A stretch of DNA of 64,000 bases, taken from assembly GCF_014203595.1 (NCBI RefSeq), contig NZ_JACHJK010000020.1, positions 52,947 through 116,946 on the forward strand. Direction: 5' to 3'. How positions within the stretch are numbered: the stretch's first letter is position 1; each line of letters opens with the position of its first letter. The stretch is from Streptomyces echinatus. GTDB taxonomy: Bacteria; Actinomycetota; Actinomycetes; Streptomycetales; Streptomycetaceae. The notes beneath the pieces are model-generated. The model had not been told where the DNA came from. It worked only from the letters and a program-made list of their open reading frames with translations, and did not search any database. Position numbers and translations under genes: made by a program. Positions 1 to 9,900 of the stretch are shown in pieces.

Positions 1-516
1 GACGGTGCGTCCGTCCCGGCCGACCGACAGCAGGCGGACGTCGCTAGCGCCCCAGGAGGTCTCGGTGTGGACGCCGTAGACGTGGGCGCCGTCCTCGACG
101 GACAGCTTCCCGTAGTCCTTGCCGGTGGCCTCGGTGCCCGGGTCCAGCCGCTCGATGCGGGCCGCGCAGGACTTCATGTCCTTGTTCAGCCGCGTGGTCA
201 GCTGCGTCGCCGAGCGGGTGTCGGGCAGGACCACGGTGATCTGACGGGCGTTCGTGTCGAGGTCGGTGCGGAAGTCGCGGTGCCAGGCGGACCCTCGGCC
301 CGGCAGCGCCCGCAGGCAGGTGTCCCAGGCCGTCTCCCCCGGTACACCGGCGGTGACCTTGCCGGCCGTCCAGGAAGAGGTGGGGTGCGGTGGCAGGTCC
401 GCGGCCGCGAGGAAGCCGGGCGCCTTCGGAGCGGCGGTGGCCGGTCCGGCGAGCGCCACGGCCAGACCCGTGACGGCGAGTGCGAGGAGCGCGCCTGCTC
501 GGGTGCGCTTGGGCAT
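1..516 (-). CDS. Secreted protein of unknown function (3' end outside window)
   Basis: The first 172 codons of a leftward gene lie in the window and the 3' end is beyond base 1. The start is the ATG at 516, preceded by a GGGGGA ribosome site. The N-terminus (MPKRTRAGALLALAVTGLAV...GPATAAP) is a classical Sec signal peptide with a likely AxA cleavage near residue 32. The mature part contains a T-T-R-L-N-K-D-M-K-S-C-A stretch and a single visible Cys in the available portion. The layout loosely resembles extracytoplasmic sensor-type domains (PknH-like), but I cannot assign it. It diverges from the regulator gene starting at 758, with 241 bases between them. Function unknown; that it is a secreted protein is well supported. 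Confidence 0.75.
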   Translation of the reverse strand, partial: MPKRTRAGALLALAVTGLAVALAGPATAAPKAPGFLAAADLPPHPTSSWTAGKVTAGVPGETAWDTCLRALPGRGSAWHRDFRTDLDTNARQITVVLPDTRSATQLTTRLNKDMKSCAARIERLDPGTEATGKDYGKLSVEDGAHVYGVHTETSWGASDVRLLSVGRDGRTV

Positions 517-757
517 GGGTGTCCCCCGTGAATGAGTGCGGTGAGTGCATGCGTGCGGTGCATGCGAGTCGTACGTCGCCCGACGCCGGTTGGCCGGTCA
601 GGCGCTGGTCGGTGCGACACCAAGAGGATTGCCGGTCACCGGAGTCCGGTGCAACGACTGCCGCCGTTTTGGCGACGGTGGAACCATCCCAGCCCATCTG
701 ACGTGCAGGTATATGTGTGCCTGGGATACGGGATCGCGGGCGGACGACGGGGGAGCA

Positions 758-2107
758 GTGTCGACTCGGGACGATGTCGGGGAGTTCGCGGCGCTCTTGC
801 GCCGGCTGAAGGACCGGACGGACCGGAGCTACGGCTCCCTGGCCCGCCGCCTCAACATGAACACCTCCACGCTGCACCGCTACTGCGCGGGCGAGGCGGT
901 GCCGCAGGACTTCGCGCCCGTGGAGCGGCTCGCGGCCTTCTGCGAGGCGACGCCCGACGAGCGGCTCGAACTGCACCGGCTGTGGCTGTCGGCGGTGGCG
1001 GCTCGGCAGCGGGTGCGTACGGCCGGTGCGGCGGAGGCCGCGGTTCCGGCGCCGGAGCCGGGCGCGGACGAGGCACTCGTCGAGGAGAGCGGGCCCGCGG
1101 GACAGCCGGGGGACGATGTCGATCCGGACGGGGCGGCCCCCGCGCCCGCTCCTCGCCCCTGGTACCGCCGCCGACGGTCTCTGGTGTCGACCGCCGTCGT
1201 CAGCGCGCTGCTCGCCACCCTGGGCATCACGTCCGTCCTGCCGGACGACCGCTCCTCCCAGGCGAACACCTCCCGCTCCGCGGGCCCACGCTCTACCGCC
1301 CCGGGCGCGCCCCACCGCTCGGCGGAGCCGTCGGCCGGCGCCTCCCCCTCTCCTTCAGCTTCTCCGTCCGCTTCCGCTTCCGCTTCCCGGGACTTGGCGT
1401 CAGCCGGCGCCCGGGAGAAGACCCCCGCTGCGTCCGCCACCGGCGGCGGTCCCACCTCGGTCGCGCAGCCGGCCGGCGGGCTGCCCCTCACCTGGAGCGC
1501 CGACTCCCAGGTCTGGAACATGGGCTGCGGTCACGACTACGTCATCGACAAGCCGCCCCCGCGGGTGCCCCCGCCGCCGGTGGAGCAGGACGCCGGGGCG
1601 TGGGCGGCGACGCAGGGCGCGGTGCACGGGCGACAGACGATGGTGCAGATCTCGGTGCAGGGGCGGTCGTCCACGGCCGTGGTCCTGGAGGCGCTGCGCG
1701 TCCGCGTCGTCAGCCGTGGCGACCCGCTCGGCGGGAACGCGTACGCCATGGACAATGGCTGCGGCGGCGAGCTCACGCCCCGCCGCTTCACCGTGAACCT
1801 CGACGTCGACCGCCCCATCGCCCGCCCGAAGGACGGCGCCGACAGCGAACACACCATCCCGGCCGTGCACTTCCCGTACCGCGTCTCCGCCGAGGACCCG
1901 CAGGTGCTGCTGGTCGACGCGACCACCCAGGCCTACGACGCCCGCTGGTACCTCGAACTCGACTGGTCCTCCCAGGGCCGGACCGGCACGATCCGCATCG
2001 ACGACCACGGCCGCCCGTTCCACACCACCAGCATCAAGGGAATGCCGCGCTACTGGTACGGCACGAACGAGGCGAACGGGCGCGCCTGGGTCCCGTACAA
2101 CAGCTAG
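758..2107 (+). CDS. Membrane-anchored helix-turn-helix (XRE-type) protein
   Basis: A protein of 449 aa. The GTG at 758 is chosen because a GGGGGAG site lies just upstream; earlier in-frame starts lack one. Residues about 5-75 form a helix-turn-helix (the SYGSLARRLNMNTSTLHRYC region) of the XRE type common in Streptomyces. An acidic Ala/Pro linker follows, then one predicted membrane span (LVSTAVVSALLATLGITSVL), a low-complexity Ser/Ala/Pro stretch, and a C-terminal domain of about 200 aa beginning near GLPLTWSADSQVW that should lie outside the cell. Such one-spanning regulators could link an external signal to transcription, but the ligand and targets are not visible. It is immediately upstream of the Trypco1/STAND unit, although 406 bases and a possible terminator separate them. 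Confidence 0.8.
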   Translation: MSTRDDVGEFAALLRRLKDRTDRSYGSLARRLNMNTSTLHRYCAGEAVPQDFAPVERLAAFCEATPDERLELHRLWLSAVAARQRVRTAGAAEAAVPAPEPGADEALVEESGPAGQPGDDVDPDGAAPAPAPRPWYRRRRSLVSTAVVSALLATLGITSVLPDDRSSQANTSRSAGPRSTAPGAPHRSAEPSAGASPSPSASPSASASASRDLASAGAREKTPAASATGGGPTSVAQPAGGLPLTWSADSQVWNMGCGHDYVIDKPPPRVPPPPVEQDAGAWAATQGAVHGRQTMVQISVQGRSSTAVVLEALRVRVVSRGDPLGGNAYAMDNGCGGELTPRRFTVNLDVDRPIARPKDGADSEHTIPAVHFPYRVSAEDPQVLLVDATTQAYDARWYLELDWSSQGRTGTIRIDDHGRPFHTTSIKGMPRYWYGTNEANGRAWVPYNS

Positions 2108-2146
2108 GGGCCGTCGTACCGGGTCGTGGCGAAGCCTCGCCGCTGC

Positions 2147-2171
2147 CCGAGGCGGCCGGCGGAGGCCTCGG
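2147..2171 (+). terminator. Candidate terminator hairpin
   Basis: CCGAGGC and GCCTCGG form a 7-bp GC-rich stem with an 11-base loop, 40 bases after the stop of the helix-turn-helix gene. There is no T run, which is usual for high-GC actinobacterial terminators. This is structural evidence only. Confidence 0.35.
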
Positions 2172-2222
2172 TGCAGGCCGCCATTCGTCCGGGTCCGCCA
2201 GGCGCGCCACGGCCCGCGCGGG

Positions 2223-2366
2223 TCAGCGGAGCTTGGTGGGGTCGAGGATCCGGCCGGGCGGCGGCGGGGTGGTGGCGACGGGCTCGCCCTGGTCGGTGAA
2301 GGTGCCGGCCACGGTGGCATCGGCTTCGCGAGTGATGTCCTCGTCGGACGCGAGGCTCGACTTCAT
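2223..2366 (-). CDS. Possible small protein (47 aa), unknown
   Basis: A short reverse-strand frame starts at ATG 2366. It encodes a soluble acidic peptide beginning MKSSLASDEDITREADATV and ending in a Pro-rich tail (TTPPPPGRILDPTKLR). About 94% of its third codon positions are G or C, as expected for a real gene in this genome, and the composition is protein-like. Against it, the ribosome site is weak (GGACCGC) and I recognise no family. It has no Cys, signal peptide or membrane span. It is divergent to the Trypco1 gene. It could be a real small gene or a GC-driven shadow. Confidence 0.35.
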   Translation of the reverse strand: MKSSLASDEDITREADATVAGTFTDQGEPVATTPPPPGRILDPTKLR

Positions 2367-2513
2367 GCGGTCCGGCCATGTCCCGTGCCCGGTGGGCTGC
2401 GCCGGGCGGGTGGGAGGGGTGCTCGTGCGGCCCACCCGGGCTGCGGCATATGCCGCGGGTGGCTGATGCTGGCCGGGATCCCTGACGGACACGCGCGTAC
2501 CGAAGGAGGAGTC

Positions 2514-2831
2514 GTGACCGTCCTGACCCGGATTCCGCTGGAGGGCGGGGGCTTCGTCCTGGTCGAGTCGCCGACCGGAGTGGAGGGGCCGGTGAAGGCC
2601 GGGCGCCTGGGCGACTTCGTCCGGGAGGCGCCGGCCACGCTGCAGGATGCTCTGGAGCCGGTCACGAAGGCGGCACAGGCGGCCCTCGACCAACTGCGGA
2701 AGGCTCGGCCCGACGCGATCACGGTCGAGTTCGGCGTGGACCTCTCGGTCGCGGCGGGCGCGGTGCTCACCAAGGGGACGGCCGGCTGTCATCTGCAGGT
2801 GACGGTGTCGTGGAAGGGCGACGGTGGCTAG
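2514..2831 (+). CDS. Trypco1-type (CU044_2847 family) trypsin-co-occurring protein
   Basis: A small soluble protein of 105 aa. The GTG at 2514 follows a near-perfect AAGGAGGA site; the frame runs further upstream but has no coding character there. The sequence (VLTRIPLEGGGFVLVES, then GDFVREAPATLQDALEPV, then VEFGVDLSVAAGAVLTKGT) fits the small alpha/beta domain found next to trypsin-like proteases in bacterial conflict loci (Trypco1). Its stop overlaps the start of the next gene by 8 bases, so the two are translationally coupled. In such pairs the small protein is thought to be a partner or a cleavage target of the neighbouring protease, which is inference here. Identification rests on the motif pattern and the neighbour. 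Confidence 0.75.
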   Translation: MTVLTRIPLEGGGFVLVESPTGVEGPVKAGRLGDFVREAPATLQDALEPVTKAAQAALDQLRKARPDAITVEFGVDLSVAAGAVLTKGTAGCHLQVTVSWKGDGG

Positions 2832-5800
2832 CGCCGCGCGCTGGCTGGACGGCGCGACCCCGTCGGACCTGCCCATGGCGGTGGCCCAGATCCTCGGGCC
2901 GGACGGAAGGGTCGCGGGAGCCGGTTTCCTGGTGGCCGAGAACCTCCTCGTCACCTGCGCGCACGTGATCCGGGCGGCCGGTGCCGGACCCCAGGGCCGG
3001 GTGCCGGTGGCCTTCCTCCGTGTGACGGGTGCCGACCTGCTGGAGGGGCACGTCGAGCAGTGGCGGGAGTCCGGGGGAGAGGACGTCGCCTTCGTCCGGC
3101 TGCCCGAAACGCCGACCGGCACCTGGGTGTTGCCGCTGGGCTCGGCCGAGGGGTGCGGCGGCCACAAGGTCCGGTCGTTCGGCTTCGCGGCCCAGGCGAT
3201 GCCGGGCGGACATCTCGGAAAGGCCGAGGTGGCCGGACTGCTGAAAGCCTCGCGGGTCGGGCCCGAGCGTCTTCAGCTGACCAAGGCCAACGACCTCACC
3301 ACCGGGTTCAGCGGTGCGCCGGTGCTGGACGAGACGACCAGCCTGGTCATCGGAATGCTCACCGAGATCACGGCACCCGACGAGTACGAACGGGGGCAGG
3401 GCATCGCGTACGCCACGCCCACGCGGGTCCTGCGCGAGATCATGCCCGCCCTGGCCGAGCACCAGGTGTGCCCGTACCGGGGGCTGGAGCCGTTCACCGC
3501 CGCACACGCGCGCTGGTTCAAGGGGCGGGACAAGGCGGTGGAGCAGGTCCTCGCGAACCTGGCCGGAGAGCGCCGTCTCACCCTGCTGCTCGGCCCGTCC
3601 GGCTCGGGCAAGTCGTCCCTGATCCAGGCGGGCGTGCTGCCGGCCTTGGCGCAGGGGGATCTGCGGGGCAGTGAGAGCTGGCTGCCCGTGCTGGCGCGGC
3701 CCCGGCAGGACCTGCTGACGGAGATCGAGCGCGCCGGGCTGCCGGGGGCGCGCCACGGCGGGCTCATGGCGGCGGCGGACCGCCGGCTGGCGAGCGAGCC
3801 CGACCGCCGGCGTGTGCTGCTGGTCATCGATCAGTTCGAGGAGCTGCTGGTCCAGGGCGCTGACGGGCGGCTGCGGGAATTCCCCGCCGTCATCGACGAG
3901 ATCACCACGGTCGCCGATTCGGACGGCGACCTCAGCGTCATCCTCGTCATGCGGGACGACTTCTATCCTCAACTCGCCGCAACCGCCGGAAGGTTGCTGG
4001 AAGCGGCGATGCCCGGTCTGCTCAATGTGCCCGGCACGCTGGGCCGGAAGGACCTGTACGACATCATCGTCGAGCCCGCCCGGAGCGTGGGGCTCGACTT
4101 CCAGCAGGGGCTGCCCGAGCAGATCATCAGCGACGTCCTGGAGACCAACCCGGAGCCGGCGATGGGCCGTCAGGCGCCCGTGACCGTGCTGCCGCTGCTG
4201 GAGATGACCCTCACGGAGCTGTGGCGGCAGCGGAAGGACGGCTACCTCACCCACGAGGCGTACCAGCGCATCGGAGCGGTCGGCGGGAGTCTGACCGCAT
4301 GGTGCGAGAAGGCGCTGAGGGAACTGTCGCCCGATCAGCAGGGCATCGCGAAGAACGTCCTCACCTGCCTGGTGCGCCCCGCGGACACCCAACGCCGTAT
4401 CCCGCCCGTCCGCGCACAAGTACCCCTCGACGAGCTGCGCGGTCTCGCGGCCGGCGCCGACAGTGCGCCCGGTGACGACGTGGACGCCGTCATCGCCACT
4501 CTGGCCCGTCGTCGCATCATCACCACCACGCAGACTCTCCGCGGCCCTGAGCGCCCTGAGGCCCCACGTGAGCCGGTCGCGGAACTGATCCATGACGCGC
4601 TCATCCGCGACTGGGGCAGGCTGCGGAAGTGGGTGAGGGAGGAACACGAGTTCCACGAGTGGCTCGAGCGGACGCGCGAACGGCAGCTGCGCTGGGCGGA
4701 GGAGCAGGATCCGGGGGACCTGCTCGCCGGTACGGCCCTTGCGGACAGCAACAGACTGTCGCGGGGTCGTGGCCTGCCGAAGGAACTCGCGGACTTCCTC
4801 ACCGCGAGCCGGCAGCGTCAGGAGACGATCGCCCGGCGGCGCAGACGGCTGATCACCGTTCTGGCCGCGTTGCTGGTGCTCGCGCTGCTCGCCGGCGCGG
4901 GGGCGCTCTGGCAGTGGCGTGCGGCGCTGGCCGAACGGGAGGCGGCCCTGTCCCGGCAGCTGGCCGTCGAGTCCGGCACGCTCATCGACGTGAACCCCGA
5001 ACTCTCCTCGCTGCTGGCCGTCCAGGCGTACCGCACGAGTCACACGAGCGAGGCCCTGTCGAGTCTGCGCACCGACGCGTACCTTCCCCTGGGCCGGCGT
5101 CTGCTCGGGCACACCAAGGCGGTGAACGCGGTGGCGTTCCACGGCCGCACCCTCGCCACCGGAAGTTCCGACGGCACCGTGCGCGTCTGGGACACCGCCA
5201 CCGGCAGGACCCGCGGCAAACTCACCGGTCTCTACGGTGAGGTGAACGCGGTGGCGTTCAGCCCGGACGGCCGCACGATCGCCACCGGCAGTTCCTACAG
5301 CGCCTGGTTGTGGGACGCCGCCACCGGCAGGGCCCGTACCCCTCTGACCGGGCACACCGACACGGTGTTCTCCGTCGCGTTCAGCCCCGACGGCCGAACC
5401 GTCGCCACGGCCGGCGCGGATGGTAGCGCTCGGCTGTGGGACGCCACCACCGGCAAGCAGCGGACCAAGCTCACCGGACACGCCAACACCGTGTACTCCG
5501 CCGTGTTCAGCCCCGACGGCCGAACCGTCGCCACGGCCGGCGCGGACGGCAGCGCTCGGCTGTGGGACGCCACCACCGGCAAGCAGCGGACCAAGCTCAC
5601 CGGACACACGGCCCAGGTGGTCTCGGTCGCGTTCAGCCCCGACGGCCGCACCGTCGCCACGGGAAGTGGCGACGGCACCATGCGGCTGTGGAACGCCGTC
5701 GACGGCAAGCCCGGCCCCGAGGTGGACGTGCTCACCGGCACGGTGCTCTCCGTGGCGTTCAGTCCCGACGGCCGCACCATCGCGATCGCCGGCACCAACC

Positions 5801-6954
5801 GTCTGACGCGGCTGTGGGACGTGGCCACCCATGCGATGAGCAAGTCACTGATCGGTCATACCGACTCCGTGAACGCGGTGGCGTTCGGCCCCGACGGCCG
5901 GACGCTCGCCACCGGAAGCGGTGATACGACCGCACGCCTGTGGAAGGTCACCGCGACCGGCGACACGTCCCTGGTCGGGCACACCGACATCGTCTACTCG
6001 GTGGCGTTCGGCCCCGACGGCGGCACCGTCGCCAGCGCCGGTGCCGACAGGACCGCGATCCTGTGGGACGTCGCCACCGGCAGGAAGCGCCTCAGCCTCG
6101 ACGGGCACGAGGGCGCGGTACTGGGAGTCACGTTCAGCCCCGACGGACGTACGGTAGCCACCGCCGGCGCGGACGGCACCGCGCGGTTGTGGGACGTCAC
6201 CACGGGCAGACCCCGCCTGACGCCCCTGAGCGACACCGCCCCGCTGCATTCGGTGGCGTTCAGTCCCGAGGGCCACACCCTCGTCACCGGCGGACGCGAC
6301 GGCACCGTGCGGTTGTGGGACGCCGACACCGGCAAGCCCGGCAAATCCCTGGAGGGGCACACCGACGCCGTCTTCTCCGCGGCGTTCAGTCCCGACGGAC
6401 GCACCCTCGCCACCGGGAGCGCCGACAAGACCGTGCGCCTGTGGAACGTCACCACCGGCAAGGCCCACACCATCACCACCCCCGACCAAGTACACGATGT
6501 GACGTTCAGCCCGGATGGTCGCACCCTGGCCACCGCCGTCGGTGACTACACCGTACGGTTGTGGGACGTCTCCACCCGCACGACCCGCACCACCCTCGCC
6601 GGACGTGCCGACGTCGCGGCGTCGGTGGCCTTCAGTCCCGACGGCCGTACCCTCGCCACCGGCGACGCCGGCTGGACCACGGGGCTGTGGGACGCCACCA
6701 CCGGCAAGAGCCGCATGACCCTGATCGGGCAGCACGCCGACGAGGTGACGTCGGTGGCGTTCAGCCCGGACGGCCGGGTCCTCGCCTCGGGCAGCGTCGA
6801 CAAGACCGTGCACCTGTGGCGTGTCGCCCTCCCGGAACCCGCCGAGGCGATCCGGACCATCTGCCGCGCCGTCGGCCGGGACCTCACCAAGCAGGAACGG
6901 ACCGCCTACCTCCCGGGCCGGTCAGGGGACCCCGTCTGTCCCTCTCAGCTCTAG
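2824..6954 (+). CDS. Trypsin-like protease / STAND NTPase / WD40 fusion protein
   Basis: A protein of 1376 aa with three parts. Residues 15-210 are a trypsin-fold serine protease with all three catalytic residues visible: His47 (LLVTCAHVI), Asp87 (EDVAFVRL) and Ser163 (GFSGAPVLD). Residues 217-650 are a STAND-type (nSTAND1) NTPase: CPYRGLEPF entry motif, Walker A GPSGSGKSS at 257-265, Walker B VLLVIDQFEELL near 334, and the downstream AELIHDALIRDWGRLRKWV winged-helix signature. One membrane span (LITVLAALLVLALLAGAGAL) lies near 675-695. Residues about 759-1345 hold 14 WD40 repeats, enough for two seven-bladed propellers. Known STAND proteins oligomerise when their repeat domain senses a ligand; here that would activate the protease, which is inference. 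The start overlaps the Trypco1 stop. Confidence 0.9.
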   Translation: MASAARWLDGATPSDLPMAVAQILGPDGRVAGAGFLVAENLLVTCAHVIRAAGAGPQGRVPVAFLRVTGADLLEGHVEQWRESGGEDVAFVRLPETPTGTWVLPLGSAEGCGGHKVRSFGFAAQAMPGGHLGKAEVAGLLKASRVGPERLQLTKANDLTTGFSGAPVLDETTSLVIGMLTEITAPDEYERGQGIAYATPTRVLREIMPALAEHQVCPYRGLEPFTAAHARWFKGRDKAVEQVLANLAGERRLTLLLGPSGSGKSSLIQAGVLPALAQGDLRGSESWLPVLARPRQDLLTEIERAGLPGARHGGLMAAADRRLASEPDRRRVLLVIDQFEELLVQGADGRLREFPAVIDEITTVADSDGDLSVILVMRDDFYPQLAATAGRLLEAAMPGLLNVPGTLGRKDLYDIIVEPARSVGLDFQQGLPEQIISDVLETNPEPAMGRQAPVTVLPLLEMTLTELWRQRKDGYLTHEAYQRIGAVGGSLTAWCEKALRELSPDQQGIAKNVLTCLVRPADTQRRIPPVRAQVPLDELRGLAAGADSAPGDDVDAVIATLARRRIITTTQTLRGPERPEAPREPVAELIHDALIRDWGRLRKWVREEHEFHEWLERTRERQLRWAEEQDPGDLLAGTALADSNRLSRGRGLPKELADFLTASRQRQETIARRRRRLITVLAALLVLALLAGAGALWQWRAALAEREAALSRQLAVESGTLIDVNPELSSLLAVQAYRTSHTSEALSSLRTDAYLPLGRRLLGHTKAVNAVAFHGRTLATGSSDGTVRVWDTATGRTRGKLTGLYGEVNAVAFSPDGRTIATGSSYSAWLWDAATGRARTPLTGHTDTVFSVAFSPDGRTVATAGADGSARLWDATTGKQRTKLTGHANTVYSAVFSPDGRTVATAGADGSARLWDATTGKQRTKLTGHTAQVVSVAFSPDGRTVATGSGDGTMRLWNAVDGKPGPEVDVLTGTVLSVAFSPDGRTIAIAGTNRLTRLWDVATHAMSKSLIGHTDSVNAVAFGPDGRTLATGSGDTTARLWKVTATGDTSLVGHTDIVYSVAFGPDGGTVASAGADRTAILWDVATGRKRLSLDGHEGAVLGVTFSPDGRTVATAGADGTARLWDVTTGRPRLTPLSDTAPLHSVAFSPEGHTLVTGGRDGTVRLWDADTGKPGKSLEGHTDAVFSAAFSPDGRTLATGSADKTVRLWNVTTGKAHTITTPDQVHDVTFSPDGRTLATAVGDYTVRLWDVSTRTTRTTLAGRADVAASVAFSPDGRTLATGDAGWTTGLWDATTGKSRMTLIGQHADEVTSVAFSPDGRVLASGSVDKTVHLWRVALPEPAEAIRTICRAVGRDLTKQERTAYLPGRSGDPVCPSQL
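5389..5610 (+). repeat. Near-identical tandem WD40 blade duplication
   Basis: Two consecutive 126-base units encoding WD40 repeats 3 and 4 match over roughly 95 bases, with only two synonymous differences seen (GGATGGTAGC against GGACGGCAGC). Neighbouring blades are far less alike at the DNA level. This points to a recent unequal crossover or gene conversion within the propeller. Confidence 0.85.
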
Positions 6955-6976
6955 CGGCTCCGATCCGGCTGGAGTG

Positions 6977-9900
6977 CTAGCGCGCCGTCCGGGTGATCAG
7001 GCGGGCGAGTTCGGTGACGTACGGTGGCTCGAAGAGGGTCAGGTGGTCTCCTTCCAGGACGTGGCGGGTGAGTTGTCCGGGGGCGCAGACGCGGGACCAG
7101 GTGCGGGTCGCCGCGTCCAGGAGGTCCGGGTTCTGTTTGTCGGCCTGGACGAGGGTCACCGGGCCCGCGTACGGTGCCGGGCGGTAGGCGCGGGCTGCTC
7201 GCAGATGGGCACGGTTGGTGTGCCGACGCAGTTCCACGCGGAGACGTTCCGCCGCGCTCGCTCCGTCGTGCGGGATGTACAGGCCGGGTTCCTCCTGGTC
7301 GTCGGTGTCGTTGCTGTCGTCGGTCCGCGGGAGCCGGTCCGCCGGATAGCTCTCGACGAGGAAGAGCATTCCCGGCCGTTCGCCCCGCTGTTCCAGCAAC
7401 CGGGCCATTTCGAAGGCCACGAGACCGCCCATGGACCAGCCCAGCAGAAGGTACGGCCCGGTCGGTGAGACGGTGCGGACGGCCGCCAGATAGCGGGCGG
7501 CCAGCGCCTCGACGGTGTGCGGTGCGGCCTCCTCCCGGCCCTGCTCACCCGGCGCGGCGGGCGGGCTCTGGAGGGCGAAGAGCGGGCGGTGCAGTTCCGT
7601 GCAGGCGGCCAGATGGCGGAAGCCGGTGATCTCGCCGCCCGCCGGATGGACGCAGAAAAGCGGGGTTCCCTCGCCCCGGGACCGCAACGCGACGACGTCG
7701 TCCGCGGCGCCGGGGTGAGCGGCAGTGCCCTCCGTCAGCAGGCGGGCCAGGTGCCGCACGGTCGCCGCCCTGCCGGACTCCTCCCGTTCCGGATCCGGCT
7801 CGGAGAACAGGACGGGTACCTGCAGTGCGGTGCCGAACTCAGCGTTCAGCCGTGCGATCAGCCGTACGGCGAGCAGGGAGTGGCCGCCGAGGGCGAAGAA
7901 GTCGTCCTCCGCCCCTACCGCGTCGGTGTCGAGCAGTTCCCCGAAGATGCGGGCCACGGCGGCCTCCACCGGGTCATCCGGCGCTGTCCCGGTACGGCCC
8001 GCCGCGGGGAGGGCCGCACCGGTGCCGTCCGTCCGCGCGAGGACCGAGCGCACAGCGGCCGTGTCGACCTTGCCGTTCGGGGTGAGGGGCAGCGCCGCGA
8101 CCTCGGCGAAGGTCCGCGGTACCAGGGGAGCGGGCAACCGCTCGGCGGTGAAGGCCCGCAGGTCCTGCGGCGCCGGTCCGGCGGAGTCGGTGACGACACA
8201 CGCGGCGAGATGGTCGCCGCGCGCCCCGTCCGCCACCAGGACCACCGTCGCGTCACGCACACCGGGGTGGCGCACCAGCACGGAGCGGACCTCCTCGGGC
8301 TCGACGCGGATCCCGTTCACCTTGATCTGGTCGTCCACTCGGCCCAGGTACCGGATCAGACCGTCCGGGCCGACACAGCCCAGGTCTCCGGTGCGGTAGA
8401 GCCGGCTGCCGGGCTCCGTTCCGAAGGGGTGGGGCACGAACCGTTCCGCGGTGAGGCCGGGGGCGCCCAAGTACCCCCGGGCGAGGCTCGTTCCGCCGAT
8501 GTAGATCTCCCCCGGTACGCCCACGGGCACCGGTTCGAGGGAGTCGTCCAGCACCAGCACCTCGGCGTGGTCCATGGGCCGGCCGATCGGGACCGGGCCC
8601 TGGACGTCCGCGGGGCCCACCTCGTGGACGCAGACGCCCACGGCGGTCTCGGTGGGGCCGTACTCGTTGAAGATCCTCGTGTCCGGAGCGTGGGTCCGCC
8701 AGGCGGCCACGGCCTCGGCCTCCAGTGCCTCACCGCCGACGACGAGCGATCTCGTCGTGCCGGCGAGGTGTTCCGCGGCCAGGCCGTGGTTCACCACCTT
8801 CAGGTGTGACGGGGTCAGTTTGAGCATGTCGAGGCCGGACCGGCCGGCCAGGTCCGCCGAGAGGGCGAGAGCGTCGCGGCAGGCGGGGTCGAGATGGACG
8901 GGACGGCCTGTGATCAGCGGCAGGAACAGACTGGTCACGGTGAGATCGAAGCCGATGGAGGAGTGCGCCATCGCTCCCCCGGCCGCGTCACCGCCGCCAC
9001 GACCACGGCCGTCGCCCTCGCCGTCGGCGTACGTGCGGGCGCTCCACAGCAGGTAGTCGCACACGGCGCGGTGCGGGAGCATCACGCCCTTCGGCTCGCC
9101 GGTGGAGCCGGAGGTGAACATGATGTACGCGAGGTGGTCGGGCTCCGGCTCGCGCGGCGTGGCGGACTTCGGCTCGCGCGGCGGGGCGGGGTCGGCCGCC
9201 GGGTCCGTGTCCTCGGCCGGCAGTGCGCCCAGCTCGACGTACTCGATCTGCCCGGCGACGGGCGGCTTCGGTGGCCGGTCGGTGAGCAGCAGCCGGCAGC
9301 CGCCTCGCTCCAGCAGTTCCCCGGTCCGCAGGGCCGGGAGTTCCGGATCGAGCGGCACGTAGGTCCCGCCGGCCTTGAGCACGGCGAGCAGCGCCACGAC
9401 CAGCGAGGCCGAGTGTGTGGCGCTCACCGCCACCGGTGTCTCGAGGCCGACGCCCCGTGCGCGCAGCGCCCGGCTCCACCGGTTCGCCCGCGCGTCGAGT
9501 TCCCGGAAGGTCAGCCTCTCGTTCCCCGCCACGACGGCGAGGGCGTCCGGAGTCCGGCGCGTCTGCTCCTCGACGAGCCGGTGCAGCACATGTCCGGCGG
9601 ACGGCGTGCGCGGTCGGTCCCTCATCGGGGGCCGGTCCGTGAGCGGGTGTCGGTCCTGGAGTGCGCCGGGGACGGTCGTGGGCTCCAGGCGCGCCTGGTC
9701 CACGGGGGCGGCGGGCGCGGCGAGGAGCCCGGCGAGCAGCGTCGCGTACTGGCCGGCCAGGACGCGGACATAGGCCTCGTCGAACTGCTCGCCGTCGTAG
9801 TACCAGGTCGTCGTGGCCCGCCGGTCGCCCAGCGCGCAGGTCAGCCGCAGCGCGTGCTGCTCGGTCTCGACGTCCTGCCACAGCACGCCGAAGGTCACGC

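Larger units (their letters stand above)
2108..2513. other. 406-base intergenic region
   Basis: It lies between the helix-turn-helix gene and the Trypco1 gene. It holds the candidate hairpin at 2147-2171, a possible 47-codon reverse-strand gene (2223-2366), and the ribosome site AAGGAGGA just before 2514. An imperfect GC-rich palindromic stretch around 2440-2460 includes a CATATG core. I see no RNA gene. Confidence 0.5.
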
